Source: Enterobacter quasihormaechei
Lineage (GTDB): Bacteria > Pseudomonadota > Gammaproteobacteria > Enterobacterales > Enterobacteriaceae
NCBI RefSeq assembly: GCF_004331385.1
Contig: NZ_SJON01000001.1
Location: 124,001 to 188,000, forward strand
Reading direction: 5' to 3'
Length of the DNA: 64,000 bases
Each line of letters begins with the position of its first letter. Position 1 is the first letter of the stretch. Both the position numbers and the translations under genes were made by a program. Positions 55,198 to 64,000 of this stretch are shown piece after piece. The notes beneath the pieces were generated by a model, which made no database searches, was not told the origin of the DNA, and saw nothing but the letters and a program-made list of their open reading frames with translations.

Positions 55198-56418
55198 TTA
55201 CGCTTTATGGCGGTTGTCAGGCAGGAATATGGTCAACATCCCCAGAAGTGGCAGGAAAGCGCAGATTTTATAAACCAGGAAGATGCTGGTGTGGTCTGCA
55301 ACCATCCCTAACACGGCTGCGCCAAGGCCGCCCATGCCAAAGGCAAAACCGAAAAAGAGGCCGGAAACCATACCGATACGTCCCGGCAGCAACTCCTGCG
55401 CATAGACCAGGATGGCTGAGAATGCCGATGCGAGAATAAAACCAATAATCACCGTCAAAATCCCGGTCCACTCCAGACTTGCGTACGGTAAAAGAAGGGT
55501 AAACGGTGCGACCCCGAGGATAGAGCCCCAAATCACATATTTACGCCCAATTTTATCGCCAACAGGCCCGCCAATCACCGTGCCTGCCGCCACCGCAAAC
55601 AGGAAGGCGAAGAGGTGAAACTGGGCGTTTTGTACCGATAATCCGAATTTTTGCATCAGATAGAAGGTGTAATAGCTGCTGATGCTCGCCATATAGAAAT
55701 ATTTCGAGAAAATCAGCACCAGCAGCACGCTGACGGCCAGGATCACCTTGTTGCGGGGAAGGGGGTTAATAACCTTCGCAACAGGCTTACCCTTATTTAC
55801 GCGATGCTGCGCGGCATACCAGCGGCTGATTTGCGCCAGCACGACAATCGCCAGCAGCGCGGCCAGCACAAACCACGCCACGTTGCCTTTACCATAGGGC
55901 GCAATGATTACCGCCGCCAGCAGGGGACCAAGGGAGCTACCAAAGTTGCCCCCCACCTGGAACAGAGACTGCGCCAGCCCGTGACGTCCGCCGGAGGCCA
56001 TACGCGCCACGCGGGACGATTCCGGATGGAATACCGATGAACCGGTACCCACCAACGCCGCGGCAACCAAAACCGCCTCAAAGCTGCCCGCCATCGCCAG
56101 CAGCACCAGCCCGCTCAGGGTGAAGCACATGCCAATGGGCAGCGACCATGGCATCGGGTATTTGTCCGTCCAGTAGCCCACCACCGGCTGTAGCAGTGAA
56201 GAGGCCAGCTGGAAGGTCAGGGTAATCATCCCGATCTGCACGAAGGTTAATGAGAACTCGGACTGCAACAGCGGATAGATCGCCAGAATCAGCGACTGGA
56301 TCATGTCGTTGAGAAGGTGAGAAAGACTGATTGCGCCTAATACTTTAAAGGAAGTGCGCGATTTCGGCGGCGACGCCGGAGCGCCCTGAACAGGCTGGGT
56401 TGATTCACTGATTGCCAT
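55198..56418 (-). CDS. fsr: Fosmidomycin resistance MFS transporter Fsr
   Basis: Fsr is a major facilitator exporter whose overproduction gives fosmidomycin resistance in E. coli. The start MAISESTQPVQGAPAS at 56418 gives 406 residues, as in E. coli; three more in-frame residues are possible. Twelve membrane helices are visible. MFS signature loops are present (GYWTDKYPMPWSL between helices 2 and 3; GGPVGDKIGRKYVIWG between 8 and 9). It is divergent from ushA across 164 bases. Confidence 0.97.
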   Translation of the reverse strand: MAISESTQPVQGAPASPPKSRTSFKVLGAISLSHLLNDMIQSLILAIYPLLQSEFSLTFVQIGMITLTFQLASSLLQPVVGYWTDKYPMPWSLPIGMCFTLSGLVLLAMAGSFEAVLVAAALVGTGSSVFHPESSRVARMASGGRHGLAQSLFQVGGNFGSSLGPLLAAVIIAPYGKGNVAWFVLAALLAIVVLAQISRWYAAQHRVNKGKPVAKVINPLPRNKVILAVSVLLVLIFSKYFYMASISSYYTFYLMQKFGLSVQNAQFHLFAFLFAVAAGTVIGGPVGDKIGRKYVIWGSILGVAPFTLLLPYASLEWTGILTVIIGFILASAFSAILVYAQELLPGRIGMVSGLFFGFAFGMGGLGAAVLGMVADHTSIFLVYKICAFLPLLGMLTIFLPDNRHKA

Positions 56419-56582
56419 AAATACCACGTCAATTTGTTATTAGATATGCAGGGAGTAATTATTATCCGACTAACATACTCGTCCGTGACATTTGAAGAAA
56501 GTCGCAAATCTGAAAACTTATTTGTCTATTCTTGTGAGTCACTGTAATTTTTGCGTTTGTCTATGGGTCAGGGAGAGAGAAG

Positions 56583-58235
56583 ATGAAGTTAATAAAGCGT
56601 GGCGTCGCGCTGGCGCTCATTGCCGCGTGGGGGCTGACAAGCCTGCCCGCGCAGGCGTATGAGAAAGATAAAACCTATAAAATTACCATTCTCCATACTA
56701 ACGATCATCACGGCCATTTCTGGCGCAGCGAATATGGTGAATATGGCCTGGCGGCGCAAAAAACGCTGGTGGACGGCATTCGCAAAGAGGTCGCGGCCCA
56801 GGGCGGCAGCGTGCTGCTGCTGTCGGGCGGGGATATTAATACCGGCGTACCGGAATCGGATTTACAGGATGCCGAGCCTGATTTTCGCGGCATGAATCTA
56901 ATCGGCTACGACGCGATGGCGGTCGGAAACCACGAGTTTGATAATCCGCTGAGCGTGCTGCGCCAGCAGGAGAAGTGGTCCAAATTCCCGTTCCTTTCCG
57001 CCAATATTTATCAGAAAAGCACCGGCGAGCGCCTGTTTAAACCGTGGGCGCTGTTTAAGCGTCAGGATCTGAAGATCGCGGTCATCGGCTTAACCACTGA
57101 CGATACGGCCAAAATTGGCAACCCTGAATATTTCACCGACATTGAATTCCGTAAACCGGCGGACGAAGCGAAGCTGGTGATCCAGGAGTTGCAGCAGAAT
57201 GAAAAGCCGGATGTGATTATCGCGACCACCCACATGGGGCATTACGATAATGGTCAGCACGGCTCCAACGCGCCGGGCGACGTAGAGATGGCGCGCAGCC
57301 TGCCAGCGGGCTCGCTGGCGATGATTGTGGGCGGCCATTCGCAGGATCCGGTCTGCATGGCGTCGGAGAACAAAAAGCAGGTGGACTACGTGCCGGGCAC
57401 GCCGTGCGCGCCGGACCGTCAGAACGGGATCTGGATCGTGCAGGCCCACGAGTGGGGGAAATACGTTGGCCGCGCGGATTTTGAATTCCGTAACGGCGAG
57501 ATGAAGCTGGTGCACTATCAGCTCATCCCGGTGAACCTGAAGAAGAAAGTCACCTACCCGGACGGCAAAAGCGAACGCGTACTCTACACGCCAGAGATCG
57601 CTGAAAACCAGCAGATGCTCTCCCTGCTGACGCCGTTCCAGAGCAAAGGGAAAGCGCAGCTGGACGTGAAGATTGGCACGCTTAACGGTCGTCTGGAAGG
57701 GGACCGCAGCAAAGTCCGCTTCGTGCAGACCAACATGGGGCGTCTGGTGCTGGCCGCGCAGATGGCGCGCACGAATGCGGATTTTGGCGTGATGAGCGGC
57801 GGCGGTATTCGTGATTCCATCGAAGGCGGAAACATCACCTATAAAGACGTGCTGAAGGTACAGCCGTTTGGCAACGTGGTGGTGTATGCGGACATGAGCG
57901 GGAAAGAGGTGATTGACTACCTGACGGCCGTGGCGCAGATGAAGCCGGACTCGGGGGCGTATCCGCAGTTTGCTAACGTCAGCTTCGTGGCGAAGGACGG
58001 CAAGCTCAACGATCTCAAGATCAAGGGTGAGCCTGTTGATCCGGCGAAAACCTACCGCCTGGCAACGTTAAGCTTCAATGCCACCGGCGGCGACGGCTAT
58101 CCGCACATTGATAACAAACCGGGCTATGTGAATACCGGCTTTATTGATGCGGAGGTGCTGAAGCAGTTTATCCAGCAGAATTCACCGATTGACGTGAACG
58201 CGTATGAGCCGAAGGGCGAGGTGAGCTGGCAGTAG
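56583..58235 (+). CDS. ushA: Periplasmic UDP-sugar hydrolase/5'-nucleotidase UshA
   Basis: UshA is a periplasmic bimetal enzyme that hydrolyses UDP-glucose and nucleotides so that nucleosides and sugars can be imported. It has 550 residues, as in E. coli. The signal peptide (1-25, ending in PAQA) is followed by the metallophosphoesterase domain with metal ligands in ILHTNDHHGHFW, GGDINTG, AVGNHEFDN and ATTHMGHYDNGQHG. The C-terminal substrate domain carries GGGIRDSIEGGNITYKDV and FNATGGDGYP. GGGAGAGAAG precedes the ATG. A REP-type hairpin follows. Confidence 0.98.
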   Translation: MKLIKRGVALALIAAWGLTSLPAQAYEKDKTYKITILHTNDHHGHFWRSEYGEYGLAAQKTLVDGIRKEVAAQGGSVLLLSGGDINTGVPESDLQDAEPDFRGMNLIGYDAMAVGNHEFDNPLSVLRQQEKWSKFPFLSANIYQKSTGERLFKPWALFKRQDLKIAVIGLTTDDTAKIGNPEYFTDIEFRKPADEAKLVIQELQQNEKPDVIIATTHMGHYDNGQHGSNAPGDVEMARSLPAGSLAMIVGGHSQDPVCMASENKKQVDYVPGTPCAPDRQNGIWIVQAHEWGKYVGRADFEFRNGEMKLVHYQLIPVNLKKKVTYPDGKSERVLYTPEIAENQQMLSLLTPFQSKGKAQLDVKIGTLNGRLEGDRSKVRFVQTNMGRLVLAAQMARTNADFGVMSGGGIRDSIEGGNITYKDVLKVQPFGNVVVYADMSGKEVIDYLTAVAQMKPDSGAYPQFANVSFVAKDGKLNDLKIKGEPVDPAKTYRLATLSFNATGGDGYPHIDNKPGYVNTGFIDAEVLKQFIQQNSPIDVNAYEPKGEVSWQ

Positions 58236-58244
58236 TGGTTTTGT

Positions 58245-58278
58245 TGCCGGGTGGCGGCTACGCCTTACCCGGCTTTTT
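58245..58278. repeat. REP element after ushA
   Basis: GCCGGGTGGCGGCTACGCC-TTACCCGGC is a classic REP hairpin followed by five T, lying between the convergent genes ushA and ybaK. It is nearly the same as the first unit after amtB. Confidence 0.82.
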
Positions 58279-58280
58279 AT

Positions 58281-58859
<579 letters not shown>

Positions 58860-58881
58860 TCACTTTGAGCGACAATCGGCT

Positions 58882-58957
58882 CAACCGAAGGTCACTTCGG
58901 TATAATAAAAACGATGAAATTCCTCTTTGACGGGCCAATAGCGATATTGGCCATTTT
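58882..58957 (+). ncRNA. chiX: Small regulatory RNA ChiX
   Basis: ChiX (SroB, MicM) is an Hfq-dependent RNA that silences the chitoporin gene chiP and other targets by base pairing. From 58912 the sequence ATGAAATTCCTCTTTGACGG, then the GGCCAATA-GCGA-TATTGGCC terminator and seven T, is nearly identical to E. coli ChiX, and it lies in the same ybaK-ybaP gap. The 5' hairpin is CCGAAG-GTCA-CTTCGG, different in bases from E. coli but preserving a stem. The exact 5' end is estimated. A possible promoter is TTGGCA (58847-58852), 18 bases, GACAAT (58871-58876). Confidence 0.92.
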
Positions 58958-58958
58958 T

Positions 58959-59753
58959 TTACTTCAGCAGCGACGGCAAATTCCCTTCGCCGTACAAATG
59001 CAACGCGCCCACCGCGACGACATAACGACCGGCAGGCAGGGCATACAGCGTCTCCCGCCACGCCTGGTTACGCGCGTTCATCAGCACATCATACAACGAT
59101 TCACTGAACGTCGACGGTAACGCCAGCTTGCCGTCTGCCGGCGGCGCGTCCAGCCACCAGCCAATCATGGTTTGCAGAAGCCGCGCATTGGTGTGCCAGT
59201 GGGTCAGGGTATCTTCCAGCAGCATACGTCCGTCGTCCGGCAGCTGACGCAGGAGCGCTATCTGGCTGTCCGTCCCTTCCAGTTCGATGACGGGCATAGT
59301 GCGCGCCCGTGCCATATTCAGCAGCTGATAATCAATGCCGTAATCGCCGCGCAGGCCCAGGCGCTGCGCCTGCGTGGCCTGTAACACCATCGCGATTTGC
59401 CACAGCGGCAGGGTATCAATCATGGATAGCGATACGCCCGTCTCGTTGGCAATGCGCGTCAGCTCCGCGAGCTGAGCATCGTCCAGACGTTCCGCCAGCG
59501 GGAGGTCGCTTTCCAGCCCGGCAAACGGCGACTCGTGGCCGGAGATGTCGGCCTCGACGATCAGCGCGTCGGCGCGCTTCAGCAGTTTAATCAGGCCGGC
59601 GGGCAGGGGTGACATATCCTGTGTGCCCATATGGATGCTTCCCACCAGGTGCAGATGCCGTCCGCCCGGAAGCGAAATATCCATGCCGGGCCAGGCATAA
59701 CGGCGGGGAAAGAGGGCGCGAAACGATGCTTTTATACGGCTAAACAGACTCAT
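58959..59753 (-). CDS. ybaP: TraB/GumN-family protein YbaP
   Basis: YbaP belongs to the TraB/GumN (PrsW-like erythromycin-esterase fold) group of putative hydrolases; its role is unknown. The start MSLFSRIKASFRALFPRRYAW at 59753 gives 264 residues, as in E. coli; the frame is open to 59807. The two GxxH-type motifs that define the family are GSIHMGTQDMSPLP near the N-terminus and VVAVGALHLYGEGNLPSLL at the C-terminus. It ends two bases from the 3' end of convergent chiX. Confidence 0.92.
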   Translation of the reverse strand: MSLFSRIKASFRALFPRRYAWPGMDISLPGGRHLHLVGSIHMGTQDMSPLPAGLIKLLKRADALIVEADISGHESPFAGLESDLPLAERLDDAQLAELTRIANETGVSLSMIDTLPLWQIAMVLQATQAQRLGLRGDYGIDYQLLNMARARTMPVIELEGTDSQIALLRQLPDDGRMLLEDTLTHWHTNARLLQTMIGWWLDAPPADGKLALPSTFSESLYDVLMNARNQAWRETLYALPAGRYVVAVGALHLYGEGNLPSLLK

Positions 59754-59803
59754 ACGCGCTCCATGATCGGAAAGGGTCATGCTAGCGCGTACGAGAACAA
59801 GGT

Positions 59804-62302
59804 TCAATCCTTCGGTTTAAACCGCAGCAGGCGGTTGGCGTTGCTCACCACGGTAATGGACGAGAGCGCCATCGCCGCACCCGCGACCACCGGGTTCAGC
59901 AGAGTGCCGGTCAGCGGCCACAAAATCCCGGCGGCAACCGGAATGCCGAGTGAGTTGTAGATGAATGCCCCCAGCAGGTTCTGCTTCATGTTGCGCAACG
60001 TAGCTTTCGAAATCGCCAGCGCGTCCGCCACGCCCATCAGGCTGTGCCGCATCAGGGTGATCGCCGCAGTCTCAATGGCAACATCGCTCCCGCCGCCCAT
60101 CGCAATGCCTACGTCAGCCTGCGCCAGCGCCGGGGCGTCGTTGATACCGTCGCCCACCATCGCCACCTGGCGACCCTGACTTTGCAGGTTCTTGATGGCG
60201 TCCGCTTTGCCGTCCGGCAGCACGCCGGCAATCACCTCATCAATCCCGGCTTCTCTGGCGATGGCGTTAGCGGTCGTCGGATTATCACCGGTTAACATCA
60301 CCAGGCGGTAGCCCGCGCGGTGCAGGCGCTGTAGGGCATCCACGCTGTCCTGGCGTAACGGATCGCGCACGGCCAGCAGCGCCGCCGCCTGTCCATCCAT
60401 CGCCAGCAGAACCGGTGTCGCCCCCTGAGAAGCCTGCGCGTTAAGCTCAGCTTCCAGCGCGGACGTATCAACGCCGTTTTCATTCAACAGTGCCTGGTTA
60501 CCCAGCAGCAGCGTATGCCCTTCGGCTTCCCCGCTGACCCCTAAACCGCGCAGGGTGCGGAAGTTGCTTACCTGCGGCAGGCGGGCATCGCCGGCTTTCT
60601 CAAGGATGGCGCGCGCTAGCGGGTGGCTGGAACCTTGTTCCAGCGCCGCGGCAAGGCGCACGGCATCCGCTTCCGTACAGCCCGCGGTATTGACGGCCAC
60701 CACCTGGGGTTTGCCCTCGGTGAGCGTACCGGTTTTATCAAAGACAAGGGTGTCCAGCGTGCTTGCCCGCTGTAGCGCGTCGGCGTCACGGACCAGCACG
60801 CCAAACTCGGCGGCGCGACCGACGCCGGAGATAATCGACATCGGCGTGGCCAGGCCAAGCGCACAAGGGCAGGCGATGATCAGCACCGTGGTGGCAATCA
60901 CCAGGGTGTAGACAATCTGCGGTGCCGGGCCGAAGAAATACCAGATCGCCGCGCTGAACAGGGCAATGCCGACCACCACGGGGACAAAAATAGCGGAAAT
61001 TTTATCGGCAAGCTGGCCGATTTCCGGCTTGCTGCTCTGGGCCTGGCGGACCATGCGGATGATGCGCGACAGGGTGGTATGGCTGCCAACGGCGCTGGCG
61101 CGGAACAGCACGCTTCCGTCCTGCACCACCGTACCCGCATGCACCGCATCGCCCTGGGATTTCTGCTGGGGGATCGGCTCACCGGTCAGCATGGCTTCAT
61201 CAAGCCAGGCGTCGCCCTGAGTGATTTCACCGTCGACGGGCACGCGGTCACCGGTGGTCAGGCGCAGCGTCATACCCGGCTGCACCTCCGAAAGCGGAAC
61301 GCTTTTCTCCCCGTCGTCCGTCACCACGCGGGCCGTCGGCGGGGTTAAATCGAGTAATCTTTCCAGCGCTTTCGACGAGCGCTGGCGAGCGCGGGCTTCG
61401 AGCATGTGGCCTAAGTTAATCAGACCAATAATCATCGCGCTCGCTTCATAGTAGAGGTGGCGAGCTTCCATGGGGAACCACTGCGGCCAGACGTTAACGC
61501 TCATTGAATAGAGCCACGCGGCTCCCGTCCCGAGCGCGACCAGCGTGTCCATCGTCGCCGTGCGGTTTTTCAGGCTCTTCCAGGCGCTGGTGTAGAAATG
61601 CCCGCCTGCAAACACCATGACCGCAAGGGTAATGACACCAATCACCAGCCACAGGGTACGGTTGTCGGCGGTGACCATCATGTTGTCACCCATCATGCCC
61701 CACACCATCACCGGAATACCAACCAGCAGGGCGACGATCGCCTGCCAGCGGAAGCGCTTCATGGTGGCGATAGCCGTTTCCTGCTGGCGCTCGCGGCGCT
61801 CGGCATCATCTTCGATGGCCTCCGCCCCGTAGCCCGCTTTCTCGACGGCCTGTACTAAATCTGCGGCGGAGGCGCTGCCCATCACCAGCGCAGTACGCTC
61901 CGCCAGGTTTACCCGTGCCTGCGCTACGCCCGGGACCGCCTGCAAGGCATTCTGTACCCGTGAAACGCAGCTGGCGCAGCTCATGCCGTTGATCAGCAGC
62001 TGTTGGCTGTCATCAATGTCATCCGCTACCGGAAGCTCAGGAGTGGCCGCTGTCAGTGCTTCCGACGGGGATGATGACTCTGCCAGCGGTTTAGCCTTTG
62101 GGTGGCTTAACTCCGCCCCGTAACCGGCCTGTTTGATAGTATCAATCAGCGCGTCGGCGCTGGCGCTGCCGGTCACGGCGGCATGATCGATAGTCACCTC
62201 AGCGCTTTCCACGTCAGGGCGCTGCTCCAGACTTTCTTTAACGCGTTTGACGCAGTGGCCGCAGGAGAGGCCGTCAAGCGTCAGGTCAATAGTGTGAGAC
62301 AT
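59804..62302 (-). CDS. copA: Copper-exporting P1B-type ATPase CopA
   Basis: CopA exports Cu(I) across the inner membrane. The start [17 protein letters not shown] at 62302 gives 832 residues (E. coli 834); the frame is open to 62401 across the promoter. Two N-terminal metal-binding domains have GLSCGHC (Cys14, Cys17) and GMSCASC. Membrane helices carry the CPC motif (IIACPCALG); the phosphorylation motif DKTGTLTEG, the HP motif (SSHPLA) and [10 protein letters not shown] are all present. A frameshift site gives the short chaperone CopA(Z). A CueR site lies in the shared promoter with divergent cueR. Confidence 0.98.
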   Translation of the reverse strand: MSHTIDLTLDGLSCGHCVKRVKESLEQRPDVESAEVTIDHAAVTGSASADALIDTIKQAGYGAELSHPKAKPLAESSSPSEALTAATPELPVADDIDDSQQLLINGMSCASCVSRVQNALQAVPGVAQARVNLAERTALVMGSASAADLVQAVEKAGYGAEAIEDDAERRERQQETAIATMKRFRWQAIVALLVGIPVMVWGMMGDNMMVTADNRTLWLVIGVITLAVMVFAGGHFYTSAWKSLKNRTATMDTLVALGTGAAWLYSMSVNVWPQWFPMEARHLYYEASAMIIGLINLGHMLEARARQRSSKALERLLDLTPPTARVVTDDGEKSVPLSEVQPGMTLRLTTGDRVPVDGEITQGDAWLDEAMLTGEPIPQQKSQGDAVHAGTVVQDGSVLFRASAVGSHTTLSRIIRMVRQAQSSKPEIGQLADKISAIFVPVVVGIALFSAAIWYFFGPAPQIVYTLVIATTVLIIACPCALGLATPMSIISGVGRAAEFGVLVRDADALQRASTLDTLVFDKTGTLTEGKPQVVAVNTAGCTEADAVRLAAALEQGSSHPLARAILEKAGDARLPQVSNFRTLRGLGVSGEAEGHTLLLGNQALLNENGVDTSALEAELNAQASQGATPVLLAMDGQAAALLAVRDPLRQDSVDALQRLHRAGYRLVMLTGDNPTTANAIAREAGIDEVIAGVLPDGKADAIKNLQSQGRQVAMVGDGINDAPALAQADVGIAMGGGSDVAIETAAITLMRHSLMGVADALAISKATLRNMKQNLLGAFIYNSLGIPVAAGILWPLTGTLLNPVVAGAAMALSSITVVSNANRLLRFKPKD
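62091..62302 (-). CDS. copA: CopA(Z), short copper chaperone made by -1 frameshift in copA
   Basis: In E. coli a programmed frameshift in copA yields a 70-residue cytoplasmic copper chaperone. Here the in-frame codons 68-69 are CCA AAG within CAC CCA AAG GCT, so the heptamer CCCAAAG (62102 to 62096, minus strand) can slip by one base. The shifted frame reads CCC AAA GGC TAA, ending after residue 70 with Gly. The product would be the first metal-binding domain with Cys14 and Cys17. Use of the site is inferred from exact conservation of layout. Confidence 0.8.
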
Positions 62303-62370
62303 AACAAAACTCCCGTATAATGTTCTGGTCAATTGTTGACCTTCACTCTGCTTTTCGCTAACTGTTATGA

Positions 62371-62401
62371 AGGTTAAACCTTCCATCAAGGGGAAGGTCA
62401 A
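62371..62401 (-). promoter_or_regulatory. copA promoter with CueR operator
   Basis: ACCTTCC (62378-62384) and GGAAGGT (62392-62398) are a perfect dyad with a 7-base centre, the CueR site. On the minus strand TTGACC (62401-62396) and TAACCT (62376-62371) are 19 bases apart, the long spacer typical of MerR-family promoters. Confidence 0.92.
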
Positions 62402-62410
62402 GGGGGAAAT

Positions 62411-62821
62411 GTGAATATCAGCGATGTTGCGAAAAAAACCGGCTTAACCAGCAAAGCGATTCGCTTTTATGAAGAGAAAGGGCTGGTGACGCCACCGTTG
62501 CGCAGTGAGAACGGCTACCGCAGCTATACGCAACTGCATCTTGATGAACTGACGTTACTGCGCCAGGCAAGACAGGTTGGATTCAACCTGGAAGAGTGCG
62601 GGGAGCTGGTAAACCTGTTTAACGATCCGAAGCGCCACAGTGCCGACGTGAAAAAACGTACGCTGGAAAAAGTGGCGGAGATCGAACGCCATATTATCGA
62701 ATTACAGGCAATGCGTGAGCAGCTGTTACAGCTGGCGGAATCCTGCCCGGGAGATGACAGCGCCGACTGCCCGATTATCGACAATCTTTCCGGCTGCTGC
62801 CACCGCAAAACCCACGCCTAA
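62411..62821 (+). CDS. cueR: Copper-responsive MerR-family activator CueR
   Basis: CueR senses Cu(I) with zeptomolar sensitivity and activates copA and cueO. It starts with GTG at 62411 ([25 protein letters not shown]), as in E. coli, and has 136 residues. The winged HTH is followed by the dimer helix ([21 protein letters not shown]), and the metal-loop cysteines are Cys112 and Cys120 in [12 protein letters not shown]. It is directly divergent from copA; in E. coli K-12 ybaS and ybaT intervene. Confidence 0.98.
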   Translation: MNISDVAKKTGLTSKAIRFYEEKGLVTPPLRSENGYRSYTQLHLDELTLLRQARQVGFNLEECGELVNLFNDPKRHSADVKKRTLEKVAEIERHIIELQAMREQLLQLAESCPGDDSADCPIIDNLSGCCHRKTHA

Positions 62822-63270
62822 CAGGCTTTAACCCGCAGGGTAATACCTTCCACCGCAATGACCTCAACCCGCGTTCCGGCGCTGAGGTCATCATCGGCCA
62901 CGACCGGCCACGAACTGTCCCCCACGCGCATATGGCCGCGTCCGTTGATCAGCGAGTTATCAAGCGTGAAACGTTTACCCACGATCTGCTGCCCACGCTG
63001 GTTGAGATGCGCATCGACTGGCTTCTGCTCCTGAACGCGTTTGTTCAGCCAGCGCCACCACAGCCAGGCGGCCACCAGCGTCAGTACGGCAAACAGCGCG
63101 CCCTGCCACTCCCAGCCGACAGGCAGCAGCCAGACGACCAGCCCGGTAATCACCGCGGCAATGCCGCTCCACAGCAGATAACCGTTGCCGCCCAGCATCT
63201 CGGCGGCCAGCAGCAGGCCGCCGAGGCTTAGCCAGAACGCATGTGGATGTGCAACGATGAGTTCAATCAT
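62818..63270 (-). CDS. ybbJ: NfeD-like inner-membrane protein YbbJ
   Basis: YbbJ is an NfeD-family protein that partners the stomatin/prohibitin-like QmcA. It has 150 residues. Membrane helices occupy about 10-80 ([56 protein letters not shown]). The C-terminal OB-fold ([42 protein letters not shown]) is the family core. Its start overlaps the qmcA stop by four bases, and its stop overlaps the end of convergent cueR by four bases. Confidence 0.95.
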   Translation of the reverse strand: MIELIVAHPHAFWLSLGGLLLAAEMLGGNGYLLWSGIAAVITGLVVWLLPVGWEWQGALFAVLTLVAAWLWWRWLNKRVQEQKPVDAHLNQRGQQIVGKRFTLDNSLINGRGHMRVGDSSWPVVADDDLSAGTRVEVIAVEGITLRVKAC

Positions 63271-64000
63271 TTTTTACGCTCGTTTCCGCCGTCTTTGATC
63301 AGTTCGGCAATCCCGGCGATAGATCCCATCAGGCTGCTGGCATCCAGCGGCATCATCACCACTTTGCTGTTGTTTGCAGAGCCGATCTCCTTCAGCGCAT
63401 CGGTATATTTTTGCGCGACGAAGTAGTTCACGGCCTGGATATCCCCGGCGGCAATCGCCTCGGATACCATTTGCGTCGCGCGGGCTTCCGCCTCTGCCGA
63501 ACGTTCACGCGCTTCCGCCTGGAGGAAGGCAGACTGACGGTCGCCCTCGGCTTTCAGGATCTGCGACTGTTTTTCCCCTTCCGCTTTCAGGATCTCGGCC
63601 TGGCGCACCCCTTCGGCTTCAAGGATATAGGCACGCTTGGTACGCTCGGCCTTCATCTGCGCGTTCATGGAAGCGATCAGCTCTGCCGGTGGGCGCACGT
63701 CGCGGATCTCAATGCGGGTCACCTTGATCCCCCACGGATTGGTAGCTTCATCCACAATATGCAGCAGGCGGGTATTGATGCTGTCACGCTGGGAGAGCAT
63801 TTCATCCAGCTCCATCGAGCCCAGCACGGTACGGATGTTGGTCATCGTCAGGTTGACGATCGCCAGCTCCAGGTTGCTCACCTCATAGGCCGCTTTCGGC
63901 GCGTCTATCACCTGAATAAAGCACACCGCATCAATGGTGACGTTGGCGTTATCCTTCGAGATGACTTCCTGGGAAGGGATATCCAGGACCTGCTCCATCA
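63267..64000 (-). CDS. qmcA: SPFH/stomatin-like protein QmcA, 5' truncated by the window
   Basis: QmcA (YbbK) is an inner-membrane SPFH protein that suppresses FtsH/HtpX defects in E. coli. About 244 codons are visible. The first residues ([24 protein letters not shown]) correspond to about residue 63 of the E. coli protein, so the N-terminal membrane helix lies beyond position 64000. The SPFH domain ([23 protein letters not shown]) and the long Ala/Glu-rich coiled coil ([25 protein letters not shown]) are clear. It is coupled to ybbJ by a four-base overlap. Confidence 0.96.
   Translation of the reverse strand, partial: MEQVLDIPSQEVISKDNANVTIDAVCFIQVIDAPKAAYEVSNLELAIVNLTMTNIRTVLGSMELDEMLSQRDSINTRLLHIVDEATNPWGIKVTRIEIRDVRPPAELIASMNAQMKAERTKRAYILEAEGVRQAEILKAEGEKQSQILKAEGDRQSAFLQAEARERSAEAEARATQMVSEAIAAGDIQAVNYFVAQKYTDALKEIGSANNSKVVMMPLDASSLMGSIAGIAELIKDGGNERKK

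Overview
The window is a gene-dense stretch of an enterobacterial chromosome. Gene order and protein sequences follow the Escherichia coli 10-minute region closely, from tig to qmcA. The local differences point to Enterobacter or a near relative such as Leclercia or Lelliottia: a lacI-lacZ pair and the alternative ribosomal genes rpmE2-rpmJ2 sit between ffs and ylaC, a cdsH-type cysteine desulfhydrase sits beside decR, and copA directly abuts cueR. No tRNA, rRNA operon, insertion sequence, prophage or CRISPR array was seen.

Layout. Positions 1-8000 hold protein quality control and nucleoid genes: the tig 3' end, clpP, clpX, lon, hupB, ppiD. clpP and lon carry recognisable sigma-32 promoters. 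Positions 8000-14700 hold ybaV, fadM (with a FadR site), an inserted HI1419/HI1420-type toxin-antitoxin pair, queC, ybaE, cof, and the divergent cdsH/decR pair. Positions 14700-23200 hold the MdlAB exporter, the nitrogen-controlled glnK-amtB operon (sigma-54 promoter and NtrC site), tesB, ybaY, the atl gene ybaZ, 4.5S RNA (ffs), and an AT-rich two-gene cassette encoding a ribbon-helix-helix-like protein and an unknown partner. Positions 23200-31950 form an accessory block: a MocR-type regulator with a YczE-like membrane protein, lacI-lacZ without lacY, the phosphodiesterase pdeB, and Zur-controlled rpmE2-rpmJ2.

Positions 31950-43100 hold ylaC, maa, hha-tomB, the AcrAB efflux genes with their repressor acrR and a 24-bp palindromic operator, and mscK. 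Positions 43000-54000 hold priC-rsmS, ybaN, apt, dnaX (with its programmed frameshift), ybaB-recR, htpG, adk, hemH and gsk. Positions 53200-64000 hold ybaL, fsr, ushA, ybaK, the small RNA chiX, ybaP, copA (with the CopA(Z) frameshift site), cueR, ybbJ and the 3' part of qmcA.

Most of the window is conserved core genome. The best candidates for new biology are the ribbon-helix-helix cassette beside ffs, the toxin-antitoxin insertion with its 24-bp perfect palindrome, the identical inverted lac operators at the lacI and lacZ promoters together with the absence of lacY, and an RsmS whose C-terminus is encoded by a dispersed repeat. Four genes or RNAs with no long open reading frame of their own were recognised by eye: ffs, rpmJ2, rsmS and chiX.
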